A DNA stretch of 64,000 nt, taken from contig OX235267.1 of NCBI GenBank assembly GCA_944472135.2, positions 34,627,312 through 34,691,311 of the forward strand, written 5' to 3'. How positions within the stretch are numbered: position 1 is the stretch's first letter; every line of letters starts with the position of its first letter. The position numbers and the translations under genes were made by a program. Below are positions 30,863 through 41,577 of this stretch, in pieces. The notes under the pieces are model-generated. The model did no database searches. It was not told the origin of the DNA and saw nothing but the letters and a program-made list of their open reading frames with translations. Source of the stretch: Trichobilharzia regenti. Its lineage: Eukaryota > Platyhelminthes > Trematoda > Strigeidida > Schistosomatidae.

Positions 30863-31929
30863 AGATTAGAAACAGCACTCTCTTCACAAAAGGTAAGGCA
30901 ACCGATAAACACCTTAAAGATTTGCTCATGTTGAATGCCTTGATATGGTATACACAAAGGTCAAAATAGAACTGAGACATCCAAATAATCTATTAATATA
31001 TAAACTACTGAATCAAGTTGCACTTTGCAGTGTATCTTTCGGAGTGATTTCAGACACTAACCAAATGTTTTAAAATGTACTAGAACTATGTAGATTTATT
31101 CTGCCTCTTAAGTTGTATTTCTGTTCTTATTCACCTGACTGCTGTTATAAAATGGAATAAAAGCAGTAACTGTAGAGGTTGATGTTTTACGCTTCTATCT
31201 CTTTCATTATGCGGTTACTCATAATTCATTTGTTGGTAGTATTCACGACGCCTAGCAGAGAGAAAAAACATTCTAAAAGACATGGTGGTGATCAACTACA
31301 GGTCTATTTATTCAACTGTGAACTGCATTATATGAAACTGTTTTTCAACAACAACCAGGTGCTTGTTTATACGCTTTCCAAAATGCAAGAATGACGTAAA
31401 ACTCAGAAAGGTGTTGGTTTTTAAGGCGTGACACACAATCTAATCATTACAGAGAAGAGGCACAACTACACTTACTAAAACATTTTCATTACCTAACAAT
31501 ATATTGAACTTAAATATTATATACACCATGAATTTGTCACATTGAAGTAGTAGAAAGTACTGAGCCGAAAATCTCTGACTGATAGGATCCCGCATTGAGT
31601 AGTGTATCATCATCTCTCGCGCATATTGTGATTAATTATGCGATCAATCATTTCTCACAGCTGTGAGGCCGACTTTATTGTTGTAAAGAAAATGTGTAAA
31701 TACTGTGTGTTGTTATCCTAATTGTCATTGTTGTTGTGATCACAATATACAGTCACAGACCAGCCTTTGTCTTTTGATATTTGCAAGGCTCAGTGAGTCG
31801 GAAGGCAAAACGGGTGAATAGGCACATTAGGCAGGCGAAGACAGAACAAAGTGACTACGGTTCGCACTTAATTCAGTATCAGTTATAACAAACTGGCGAC
31901 GGGGTTATTTCAGTTCACTGAAGTTATAA
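30863..31929. other. Spacer with a possible LTR end
   Basis: Mostly unrecognised. The stretch 31600-31905 ends in TTATAACAAACTGGCGACGG, which resembles the end of an LTR followed by a primer-binding site of a Ty3-like element, but no partner LTR or coding region was found. Confidence 0.25.
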
Positions 31930-32160
31930 CACTGACCTTGATTCAGTTGTGTTTTCTGAGGTGGTGGAATTAATTGCGAAGCTTTCGTTGTTTAGACAAC
32001 GCCTGCAGAGGAATTTTCAGTATGAACTGAAGTTGCTTGAACTCACTATGGATAAATGTTGTCTAGAAGGACATCGGAAGCTTCATAATTAAATCAACCA
32101 GCTCAGGGAACACAAGTAAATCAGAGTCATTCACCTCAGCTACAAATCTTCTCTGTTATT
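31930..32160. repeat. Small palindrome related to 27456-28205
   Basis: The arms at about 31930-32020 and 32055-32140 are diverged reverse complements containing GTGTTTTCTGAGGTGG and the partner CCAGCTCAGGGAACAC. The sequence is shared with the outer arms of the 27.5-28.2 kb palindrome. Confidence 0.55.
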
Positions 32161-32564
32161 CCAAAATCTGTGGCTTTATTACATATCCTATTCTCCAGTG
32201 GGTATTTATGTCTACCAGACAATTTCTATTCAGTATGTTCCCACATAAGTGAAAGTGCGAGTACAAATGTTCAGTGTTTATCATTGCATTAGTGGAATAC
32301 CTCGAAGAATTGTAAGAACGGAATTCCCAAGAGAGAGTGTACTTTGTTCGTAAACAACTATGAGAACACAGCTCCTAACAGTGCTCTGCTGCCTGGTACA
32401 TTGAAATTTATGTCAGAAGGTGGTAACATACCCTTTGTACGAATCCAGGGAATTACTTCTCCCTCTCACAAATTATAATGCAATAATGAAACGAAATCTT
32501 TAGTTGAAGTAATCGCTTTTTGAAAAAGTCAGTTTAACTAAGGCGTGAATCTTACATCGATGGT
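32161..32564. other. Spacer, nothing recognised
   Basis: No exon or repeat seen. Confidence 0.4.
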
Positions 32565-32765
32565 TTAGTGGTGGAATACTCACCAACCATGTAAGTGGTC
32601 GGGATTCAACGCACTCATAAACCTAGCTCAGTTTGATAGTAAGGCCTGAGAAGAGGTAGTTTTGGTATGAGGTTACCGACCCACCCAGTAAAACGACAGT
32701 ACCATAGCTACTGAAGATTCAGAACTTAGATCTTTATGCTCCACTCAGAAGGCAAGGAATGAAAA
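32565..32765 (+). mobile_element. SINE-IV-like, diverged
   Basis: Head TCGATGGTTTAGTGGTGGAA, middle CTGAGAAGAGGTAG and GGTATGAGGTT, end TATGCTCCACTCAGAAGG, in the family order. Confidence 0.55.
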
Positions 32766-33591
32766 GAGCATCATGAATCTCATGCTACTAATTGAATAAG
32801 ATTGTTTGTCTCTTCTTGAGACACTTATTAACATCTTAAAAGCTCTATTCAAAAATGTCGCAGGTCTCGTGGAGGCTTTCGGTCACCTGTTACTGTTCCA
32901 AAATATTAAGTGTTACGTAGGTTGACCAATCTATAACTTTACCAACAATGATATTCTGTACGTAACTCCGTCGAACATGAGTGGCGATGATTTGGAGCTG
33001 CTAGCGGAGCTCACTGGCTTGCTTATGTATCATAAACGTCATTTCAGGGATTTCGATAGTGTTTATTTCCACATCCAGTTTTAATGACAGCCATCCTCTC
33101 CTATTGGTATTTTCAGACTTGAATGTAAGCGTTGTTATACACAGTGCATTCCAACGATAATAATTATCTGACATATTAGATGTGAAGAGAAGTATACCGA
33201 TTCTAAAAACGCGATATGCGTAAACTCTGCATGCCGAAATTTTATAGAAGCCCACAAAATTAAGGAAACAGAAACTTAATGATTTTTTCTGACTATAAAT
33301 GAATAATTCCAGCCTAATGACTCATTAAATGCACTGTTCAATAAGAAAAATAGTGCACCATTACGAGAAGTGCCTCCGCATTGGTCACTCTTAATGGATG
33401 GAGATTAACAGCAAACAAAATACAAGGGATAGATCGTATAACATATGCATCATGAATAAGATATTCACATATGAGACTATTTTAATAACTTATTATGGTC
33501 AAAATGTACACTAGTTATGTGAAACTTGAAAACCAGTGAGATATCTTAAACAGTAAAAATCAAATTTGCAATTTATACAGTTTGAGGAGGT
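32766..33591. other. Intron-like spacer with one doubtful frame
   Basis: A minus-strand frame at 33001-33255 has a composition like real protein near its end (KSENTNRRGWLSLKLDVE) and a possible acceptor near 33214, but no donor or recognised family. It is left unassigned. Confidence 0.3.
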
Positions 33592-33860
33592 GAAGTTTCA
33601 CCAGTTTCACGACCTTCGGTCGATAGCCATATATCATGTCTACACTAGATATAGCATAAGTTGGCAGGCGAATGTCACACAAGTCTTCTGTATCTATCCT
33701 GAGATTTCGTCAGCAGTCAGCCCACTAGAACTGGCTGATGGAACTCCCCATATCAGTGAAACGGTCAACACACTGTACCACTTCACTACCTATCTTTAAG
33801 CTAGGAGCAGTCACAATGTAGTTCACTAATGTAGCCACATCATCTTACATTTAACAGAAG
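33592..33860 (-). mobile_element. RTE-type LINE fragment, part 2 of a split copy
   Basis: Minus-strand RTE sequence matching about 25940-26150 of the 25-kb copy (blocks equivalent to LKIGSEVVEHVDRFT). It continues directly from the part at 34731-35113 if the RTE-3 insertion between them is removed. Confidence 0.85.
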
Positions 33861-34730
33861 TTGTTGATAAGTTTGTGTACCTGGGTAGTTGTGTGAGTGC
33901 TGGCGGATGGGTGACGGATGAGATTTCCAACCGTATAATGAAGGCTAGGGTGGCATACATCAACTTGAGCCACCTATGGCGCCGTCGCGACGTTAGCTTG
34001 GCTGTCAAAGGTCGGGTATACAATGCTTCGGTGCAGGCTGCGCTGCTCTACGCCTGTGAAACCTGGTCTCTCCGAGCTGAGGATGTGCGGCGACTCTGCG
34101 TGTTCGTTCATCGCTGTCTCCGCAGGATTGCTTGCGTTCGATGGCATCATCGCGTGAGTAATTCTGAGGTTCGGCGGCGTGTGTTTGAACAAAGTGGAGA
34201 TCACCATTCATCGAATGTCGTCATCTGGAAACACCGGCTCCGGTGGCTTGGACATGTGCTCCGAATGTCATCCCAGAGGCTTCCGTACAGGTCTCTGTTC
34301 GCTAGCCAGCCCTGGGACGGGATGAGAAAAGCGGAGAGGTGGTCAGTCTCTGACGTGGCATCGTGGGATGAGGGATTTTTGTGCTAGATTAGCATCGGTT
34401 GGTGTGTCACGACTCCCTGGTTGGGGTCCGAGAGATAGCTCAAACCGATGACTCGAAACATCGGATATGGCCAAGAATCGTAATCAGTGGCGAATGTGTT
34501 GCGATTTCCTTCTTTCTTCCCTTCCCGATGATAGCTAACGAACACTGTTTGAACTTGTTAAGCATGACTGTTTTCCTTCCAGATGAAGTTCTTTATCCGT
34601 TCTCTACTTATTTAGATTTTTTCTTTTCCTTCCTTTTTTTTGATCTATGTTGTTTTATTATCATTGTGTGGCGCATCCTTTTGGTGCCATATTGTACCAA
34701 GTTTTTTATGCGTTTAAATAAAATAAAATA
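33861..34730 (+). mobile_element. RTE-3 LINE, 870 bp, 5'-truncated, nested
   Basis: Contains a C-terminal RT-downstream frame and a 3'UTR ending in an AAATAAAATAAAATA tail. It is flanked by a 14-bp direct repeat ACATTTAACAGAAG at 33847-33860 and 34731-34744, the target-site duplication of its insertion into an older minus-strand RTE copy. Confidence 0.9.
33875..34387 (+). pseudogene. RTE-3 C-terminal coding fragment
   Basis: Frame reads VYLGSCVSAGGWVTDEIS, LSHLWRRRDVSLAVKGRV, LLYACETWSLRAEDVRRL, HRCLRRIACVRWHHRVS and RLRWLGHVLRMSSQRLP, the RTE C-terminal signature, resembling the SR3/Perere-3 group of schistosomes. After SVSDVASWDEGFLC the frame is lost, while the block RLPGWGPRD-like continues in another frame near 34410. 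No RT active site is present. Confidence 0.85.
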
Positions 34731-35113
34731 ACATTTAACAGAAGCGAATCGCATGCTAAACATTCAAGATTGCTTCCCCTTAAGGGGTTCAGAAGACTCT
34801 GCATTTTGTCAGCGTCTTCACCTAGAAGGACTACATTATCTGCATAGTCTAAGTCAACGAGATTATTCCCCGATAGTAACAAGTCAATCCCTGAGTCGCT
34901 GAAGTTAGTTAGGGTTAAGTCCATTAGTGTATCTATGATGAAATTAAACAGAAATGGGGACAGTAGGCATCATTGACGGACACCACTGGTTGTCACCACC
35001 TCATAAGTCAACTCTTCGTAGGCTCTCACCTGGTTGACTGAATAAGTTCGAGTAAAATGCACTGATTAGTCCGATGTATTTTCTCGGCATTCCCTCCACA
35101 AACAAACATCTCC
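34731..35113 (-). mobile_element. RTE-type LINE fragment, part 1 of a split copy
   Basis: Minus-strand sequence covering the RT core equivalents KGIPRKYI, GVRQ-CPLSPF and LDYADNVVLLGEDADKM; the catalytic pair YADD has changed to YADN. It aligns to about 25560-25940 of the 25-kb copy and joins 33592-33860. Confidence 0.9.
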
Positions 35114-35354
35114 ATTGTACCTCTCACCACACTAACTACCTATCACATTTCCATATTATGTTCTTTTGGCAGTAGACCATAATGGAACACTTGGCTGAAA
35201 CACATATATATGTTGCTACACACCTTCACTACAAATAATTAACATGAGAAACTAAAGATTAAAAGTAGATATTAAACAGTGACACCGGTGATAGACGTAA
35301 AAACCCTAGTATAAAGAGTAGTAATATTACAACATTAAAAATTTGAAAACTTAC

Positions 35355-35457
35355 GGTTAGTTCCAATATCATGGTAGGTGATAATTGCAGTCTTGTTTTT
35401 GTTAGGCTGAACATATACCCGTTGGTAAAGACCAGAAGAAGTCAGTATTTCATGTTC
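35355..35457 (-). CDS. NDRG: NDRG-like gene, exon with TYHDIG motif (103 nt)
   Basis: On the minus strand the acceptor is AATTAACAAATAG and the donor CTAACC followed by GTAAG. The exon is in phase 0 at its start and ends with one extra base. It encodes EHEILTSSGLYQRVYVQPNK and NKTAIITYHDIGTN. The motif matches the NDRG hallmark EHDI...GNRPVILTYHDIGLNHK found at the N-terminal side of the hydrolase fold. The reading phase joins cleanly to the exon at 36512-36632. The next found exon is 10.7 kb away at 24586-24687, with RTE, SINE and PLE-like insertions in the intron between. Confidence 0.9.
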
Positions 35458-36511
35458 CTATTTGTTAATTAAAGAAAACGCGATTTTAACAGGTCAAATA
35501 AACACTAATGTAAGAATAAAACTTGTGCACTGTGGTAGAGTGTAATTCCATTATGGGTACCCATAACAAGTAAACACTAATCAATCGATTTTGTGATAAA
35601 AACAATTCTAGCAAAGACACTGTAAAATGTTTTTAATTCAGTTTTAAAAAAATACTAGAAACCATCATTGTCTTGAATATACAGACCCTGACTGAAAGTA
35701 CAAGCAATTGGTCACAGAACCGGTGTGTAGAAGAGCACCTTTATAAATCTATATCCTATGATCATGAAAATATGGTGATATAGACCCAATTTGTCTGTAC
35801 GAAGCCTTTCAGATTATTGTACTTACTCCTTAAAAACAGAACCCCATTAAATTAACACAGTGGTAAGTAGAGATGGGGGTTATTGACTTTAACACTCAAT
35901 TTTCAGCCCATGCGTACACGGCTCCAGTCAGTGATTAGATTAGAACCCTAAACAAGAGCCCATGAGTTCAACTTGATACACTTCCCAAAACAATACGAAA
36001 GAAGAAAATGGACAGAAGGGTACTGCATTGAGTAAACAAGTGGGTGGAAAATTAAATGAGTGCTGCGCGTCCATTCTGTTTAATTTCTTATCACTCAAGT
36101 TGTTTATAAATTAATATATTTAATCTTGATATTACTTTGTGTGATGTCACTTAAAGTGATTAACTGAAGAAAGGTACGTCTCTAACTTAATAAATACATT
36201 TCTGAGAAGTAAATTTATGAATTATACGAACATATCGGTAACTGAGAAAGAGATTAAAGCACGCAAAAGCACCTTACAAAAAGATCAAGAACAACCAAAG
36301 GTATATTTACAGTCAGTTGAATTTCCTCCTCATTTGATTGTCTCGAATAGTGTGCATTTAAATCTTTGTCACAGTGAAGACTCAATTTGCGTCTTGGCGT
36401 AGATGTAGTAATTTAGGCCAAAACGAAATGAAATATTCATACACTTAAGCAGCAGCTGATAAGAAGCTGTTACGAAATAGTTTATAGTTCACGACACAAC
36501 ATTCCTCTTAC

Positions 36512-36632
36512 CTCTAAATTAGCTGTAGTCCGACGAGCACAAAATGAATGTTTTCCACTGTCTCCCTTTTCGTGCGACTGTAGTTCAATACCCTGAAAAT
36601 TCACCGGAGGGCAATCCATTGTACTATGCTTC
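36512..36632 (-). CDS. NDRG: NDRG-like gene, N-terminal exon (121 nt)
   Basis: On the minus strand the acceptor GTAACTTCTTTTTCTAG precedes GAAGCATAG and the donor is TTAGAG followed by GTAAGA. The frame KHSTMDCPPVNFQGIELQSH then EKGDSGKHSFCARRTTANLE ends exactly in phase 0, which joins to EHEI in the next exon. The first Met, in the context ACAATGG, could be the start codon (A at -3, G at +4), giving a variable N-terminus as usual in this family. Whether coding continues upstream is unknown. Confidence 0.75.
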
Positions 36633-38778
36633 CTAGAAAAAGAAGTTACATAAGAAGGTTTCACGTCCTCACACAGAATAAATTGTTAAGTCTCGCATTA
36701 AACTGACTTCGCATAGCAGTCAGAAAAAATTGGTGTGAATTATTTATGATGTCAACATTCACATAATATTTAGCACAGTCTATAAATAACTGAAATCACC
36801 GACATCTGTTATTTTCGAAGATGCTAACCCAAACAGGTTTGAAGACAATACTTCCAGAAATACAAAAACTGAACCTACTGCACGCCAAGATAACGACCCA
36901 GAACCGACTGTCCCCACTCATAATACTAGTCTACTAAAATAAAGCACTGCACTGTATAATACCTGATGCAAGACTAGTGAAAGAGCCAAATAAAGTGAAA
37001 AGCAGAAAAAAGTGGGTATAAGAAAGATCGATTTTAGATAAACATTTCTAATAAAGTCTACTGTAACTTAATGAACACTAGTCAAGAGGCAGGCAATCTC
37101 TTCATGCTAAACTCAAGAGCCACAAAGGGTCTCTTGTCATACCCCTATTTGTGTGAATTAAAACTGCATCACTATTGCGACTAAAATTTAATTACAGAAG
37201 CCCTATTGCCCCTAATAACTACTGCTAAGTCTATCTGTTGATTCAAATATAGGAAGATTGCTATTTTGAAAAAGTATAACAGTCTTTGAGCAAATAAGGA
37301 AGTTGCAAATTTATGAATTAAGCGTTATTCATAATTGACTGTAAAATTTAGCACTACTAATCCCAAACCAGAACTGTAATGAAATAAACGTGGAGGACAT
37401 GCGTCACTTATAATACATATTTTCAACTTATATGCTACTACTATGGTCATGTAAGAGGATATAATCAGAAAGTTCGCAGTACGAATGTTGCATGTTCAGA
37501 CGTTCTATTTGCTCATCAACTTGCGGAGCTGTAAAATCATCCACCGTTAAAGGTCTCAACTAATTATTAGGGCTTATTATTAAGGTTGGTATAGGAACAC
37601 TTGGATTATCACCAACACTCCTGAAGAACACTACGCGAAAAAATTTTAAGATCTAAAGCGCCTTATTGCAGTCAGATATACACACAATCACGAAATCTAG
37701 CAATTCAGTAGTCTTATAGTGCTATAGTGATAACCAGGAATGGTGAAATATCCTCCATGGAGACACTACAACTGTAAGTTGTATTTATTTCATATTCTTT
37801 TAGACTAGCACCTCGTGTGATAGTCAGTAAAATGTATAAAATAAAATTAACCACAGCGATTTCCCAACAAAGCTCGTTAAACAATAACATGCTCACAGTT
37901 GTAGGCGATATTAGAAGAAACCACGTACCGTTGTAAACAATATCCAGCGGTTCCAAATAAGAGAAATCACCTCAAGTGAACTCTGCAATTGACGCATGTA
38001 AACAAAAATAGATCACTTCACAATATCTGATAACTTTAGATGTCATATTAAGTTTCGTCCTACATATTAGAGTATCTTAGATTCCAGACGAATGTGCTTC
38101 TATTATTGATTTTGGAAGACGCTTTCATTTTGGCAGTGGGAGTGGCTGTATACTGGGAAGGTACAAAATAATCCTACATTAGTCCAGTCTCCAGTAGAAC
38201 TACATGTAGAACATGTAATCCCTGTATTTCTATGCAGCATCACCTAAATAAATGAGCATTTGGAAATGTCCAATTTCTTTTACTGTTAATTTTCATGCTC
38301 CTAAATGTAGGTCATGCCACTCACAACAATTTATAAAACAGCTCGTCTATAGCCGGACATGCATGGAACGAAAACCACAATATTGATGGAAAAAATTTAT
38401 CCTGAAATCTAATATGAGCAAATGTAAAAAGAGACTTTTAACAGAATCTGTATCAATTAAGCTCATATTGGATACTTGTAACATATGTGACTCAGTACAA
38501 CTGTCAACAACCTGGAATACGATTCAGAATACGCAAAATTGAATGAGCCGAAAATGAACTATAAATGAATATAAATCATAAACGTGTGAATTGAAAAACA
38601 AAACAATTCCAACAGTGGTGTGATCGAGGGCAGTAATTTTACTCAAAAAATGAACAAAAACAAGAATTTATCATCGTGTATAAACTCCTAAAATATAATT
38701 ATAACGAATTTGACCTGTTCCGCAGTGCTCAAAATTTTTAATGACATTAATGGAAGGCGTATTTGTCTGCCAACTTAC
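36633..38778. other. Repeat-poor intron
   Basis: No transposon relatives or simple repeats of note. A few short frames show no splice signals or recognised protein. Confidence 0.4.
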
Positions 38779-38843
38779 AGCTTTTCGGTCCCTCATTCCA
38801 TAAAGTAAATCTATTTAACCCTATCAGAATGTATCAACCGTGA
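38779..38843 (-). other. Candidate 5'UTR exon of the NDRG-like gene
   Basis: On the minus strand CTCACTTTTTCTAG precedes a 65-base segment that ends AAAAGCT followed by GTAAGTTGG. All three frames have stops or only tiny open stretches, so it would be non-coding, with short upstream ATGs. Good splice sites alone are weak support. Confidence 0.3.
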
Positions 38844-40599
38844 CTAGAAAAAGTGAGGAAATGGTAATATATGATTCACTGACCTATGAAGTAGATTTTG
38901 ATATCACCGTTGAAGAGCCCAAAACTTGTATTAGCTACCTGCATTTTGAGCGTAGCCGAATGCTGCTCGATAACAGTGCTGTTATACAAATAAGTCACCT
39001 AGAACGGAGGTGGTTTACACCTCATATCAAACATGGTGCTGCTGTTTATATTAATAACTAATTTTGGTCAGCATATAACGTAAGTCACGACATGACACTC
39101 ATTGGGCGTGTCGTTTTGGTATCGATTCCTCATAGATATGTGCATGTAGCAACGAGGTTGTCATGGTGTGTCCTACATAGGTAGGAATACATATGTATTT
39201 TATTACATTGTTATTAAATATGCTTAGCAATCGTATATGTAATTTACCATACTGATGATGCCTGTAAGCTGGCGTCCCTCATGTACAAAAGATGGGAATA
39301 TATATTAATTATTACTAACCCATACCGGGGTAGATTTAACTCTTCGGCGAGAGGGTGGTAAAAGAACATGGGTCAACTTGTAGGAAAAACAAGTTTCAGC
39401 TTAGTTTGTTTGTTTTTTCATAGTGGTTCCATCTGCGTTCTACTTCAGAAATCAGAGTAACCAAGACCACATTTTAAGCGAAAAGCTCCTAATGCGAAAC
39501 AATGTTGAGCTCTGTATCATTTAAATTTGTCGTTGCGTCTAAATCCTTCGAGAATAATCGGCAATGTTCTTAGATAAGGTAAATGTGCACTTTGCACAGT
39601 AACAATCTTGTTTCCCAACAAAAGAAATCGCAAGTGAAGCAACCCACAAACCAAAGTGTTTTTGGTCAACCGTAATCAGATTGTTCAAAGAAGGTGAAAT
39701 TACTGGAGTGCCTAATGTCATAGTCTTCTGTAAATAGAAAGACATTTTAAGAAACTGTCTCGTAGTAGGAAATAGTTATGGGGCCTATTAAACTCCAGAA
39801 AGATTTTACGACTCATGCCTAAGCACTTTGATATCAGGACCTGGCTAAAACTTTGCTTGTGGGATCTAGTTGTTAGAGGCTAAGATTCTGGAAACTCTAA
39901 CAACATACATAATCGCATAACACAGACCGAGCCTCGAATTGTTCGAGATCGCTTTCATGGATGAGTGAATAATCAGGTGTCTAGAACATAAAGTTTCGTG
40001 CTGAGCTTTGGACTATAATTCTTTGATTTTGCAGGATAGAGTGTAGAATTCCGGACAAAGTTTTTGGAATATGACCTGGATACGAGTGACAGGGATTAGT
40101 ACTCCTATTCCCAGTAGTGGCTATTGCGGGGCCTCTACGCGCTATGAATGCCCTTCCGTGTACTTGACTAGGTTTCCCCAAATTCACTTGCCCTTTGCTG
40201 TGTTTTCGAAGATGGAAGTTTAGAAACGACCTGGCTGGTATAATACGACGAGCTGTTGGTCGGTAATTTGAATAATTATTTCGGTGGAAAATTGAGTTTC
40301 TGAATCACAAGCAGTTGCGCACACAACACACACCTACTAACGAATGAAAACAGGAAGCACCCCACATAACTTCAAGAGAATATAGATATAATCCTTTCCC
40401 ACCGAGATTCGGACAGTCACACTGCAGGGGTGAAGAGCTCAGATTATGTCGAACGGACACTCTCAGATAATACCAGATTCTTCAAATCACTCAGCCAGAA
40501 AGACACAGCAGAAAGAAAATAAAAACCCCTTATAAAATGACTGAAGAAAAAAGAAAGAAAATCCACTCATGAAGTCGGAGATTCATCAGCAGATATGAT
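38844..40599. other. Repeat-poor stretch
   Basis: Upstream side of the NDRG-like gene. Two minus-strand frames (39539-39745 and 39981-40187) look moderately protein-like; the first has a good acceptor at 39728. No family was recognised and no donor found. Confidence 0.35.
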
Positions 40600-40795
40600 C
40601 ATGTGGCTTAATCCTCCCACGACTATGTGGACTGTCCAGAGTGCATAAGAATGATGTACCACTTTCACCTATTATAGGCATGGTCAACTAACCATAACAT
40701 CTGATCGCAAAGTGGCTAACACATATTGTTGAACCAGTAGGGCGACATATGACAAGGTATATCCTTAAAGACATTGGAATTCGTCCATTAAGTGA
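40600..40795 (+). pseudogene. Penelope-like RT N-terminal fragment
   Basis: The frame from 40613 reads ILPRLCGLSRVHKNDVPLSP and IIGM, the conserved LYGLPKIHK-type motif before the palm in PLE reverse transcriptases. A stop follows after VN and further matches (HIVEPVGRHMTRYI) are in a neighbouring frame. It is a short relic, on a different sequence from the 49-kb PLE. Confidence 0.7.
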
Positions 40796-41106
40796 AACCT
40801 ATCAGTGCATCTGAAAGATAAATGCCCCCTCTAAATATCAGCCACCTGTTTACAAGCATCCGTCGAACCGAGGCTATCTGCTATATATGCAACCACACTG
40901 AAACTAACAACTGAAAATATATCCTCCCCAATAACTTCCTGAGGTAATTAATTCTCGGACGCACGCTTTATATTCGGTTCGAATTCAACAGGCAGTTTTA
41001 TGTTCGGCATGAAAGCGGGTCTTTTAAGTCTCCTTCTTGTCCATTCTCTGTTTCATGTTTCATCGTGAGTCTCGAAAACCACATCATTGATTTTCTGAGA
41101 AGATAG

Positions 41107-41577
41107 TGTAGATCGAATTTTTCGCCACAAATTTATTTTTTTTATTATAGCTTGAAACCACACATTATCGATAAGATTTTATTTTGATAAATCACACAGT
41201 GCTGTACAGTTATATTAACTGATGACGTTTCGAGCACAAACTATTGCTCATAATCATATGAAGTTACTCACACAACTTTGTTCTTTCATTTATATACATG
41301 TGTGGAATCGATTAGATATTGGATTAAAAATCAATGTGAGATAATGTACACTCAGAAATAATAGTACGAGTGTTGTTGATCAATTGCAATTAGATGGGAA
41401 AAGGGACGAGTGTTTTTTACAGTCATAATATGCTACTTGTTAGAATGTTGTGTTTCAGTGTGTTTGAATTGAAATAGAATTTTAAGATTATTTATCTTCT
41501 TCTGATTTGACTGATGGCAATAATACGAGTGTTACTGATCAACTATAATCAGATGGGAAATACGACGAGTGTTTTAA
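41107..41577 (-). repeat. Inverted PLE 3' end, outer left arm
   Basis: Reverse complement of 57125-57595 with few differences apart from a T-rich insertion near 41141. It carries the hairpin-GAAACGTC motif on the minus strand near 41220-41260. It marks the left border of the 16.5-kb nested region. Confidence 0.9.

Noticed and set aside
31600..31905. Full LTR retrotransposon near 31.6-31.9 kb
   Set aside because: Only a suggestive LTR-end and primer-site-like GGCGACGG; no partner LTR or coding region.
33001..33255. Minus-strand frame KSENTNRRGWLSLKLDVE
   Set aside because: Protein-like, but no donor site and no recognised family; it does not supply the phase needed for the missing NDRG exon.
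39539..39745. Minus-strand exon candidate with acceptor at 39728
   Set aside because: Good acceptor and protein-like composition, but no donor, no family, and a stop at the end that does not fit an upstream position to the NDRG exons.
39981..40187. Minus-strand frame GKPSQVHGRAFIARRGP
   Set aside because: Moderately protein-like but unrecognised and without splice support.
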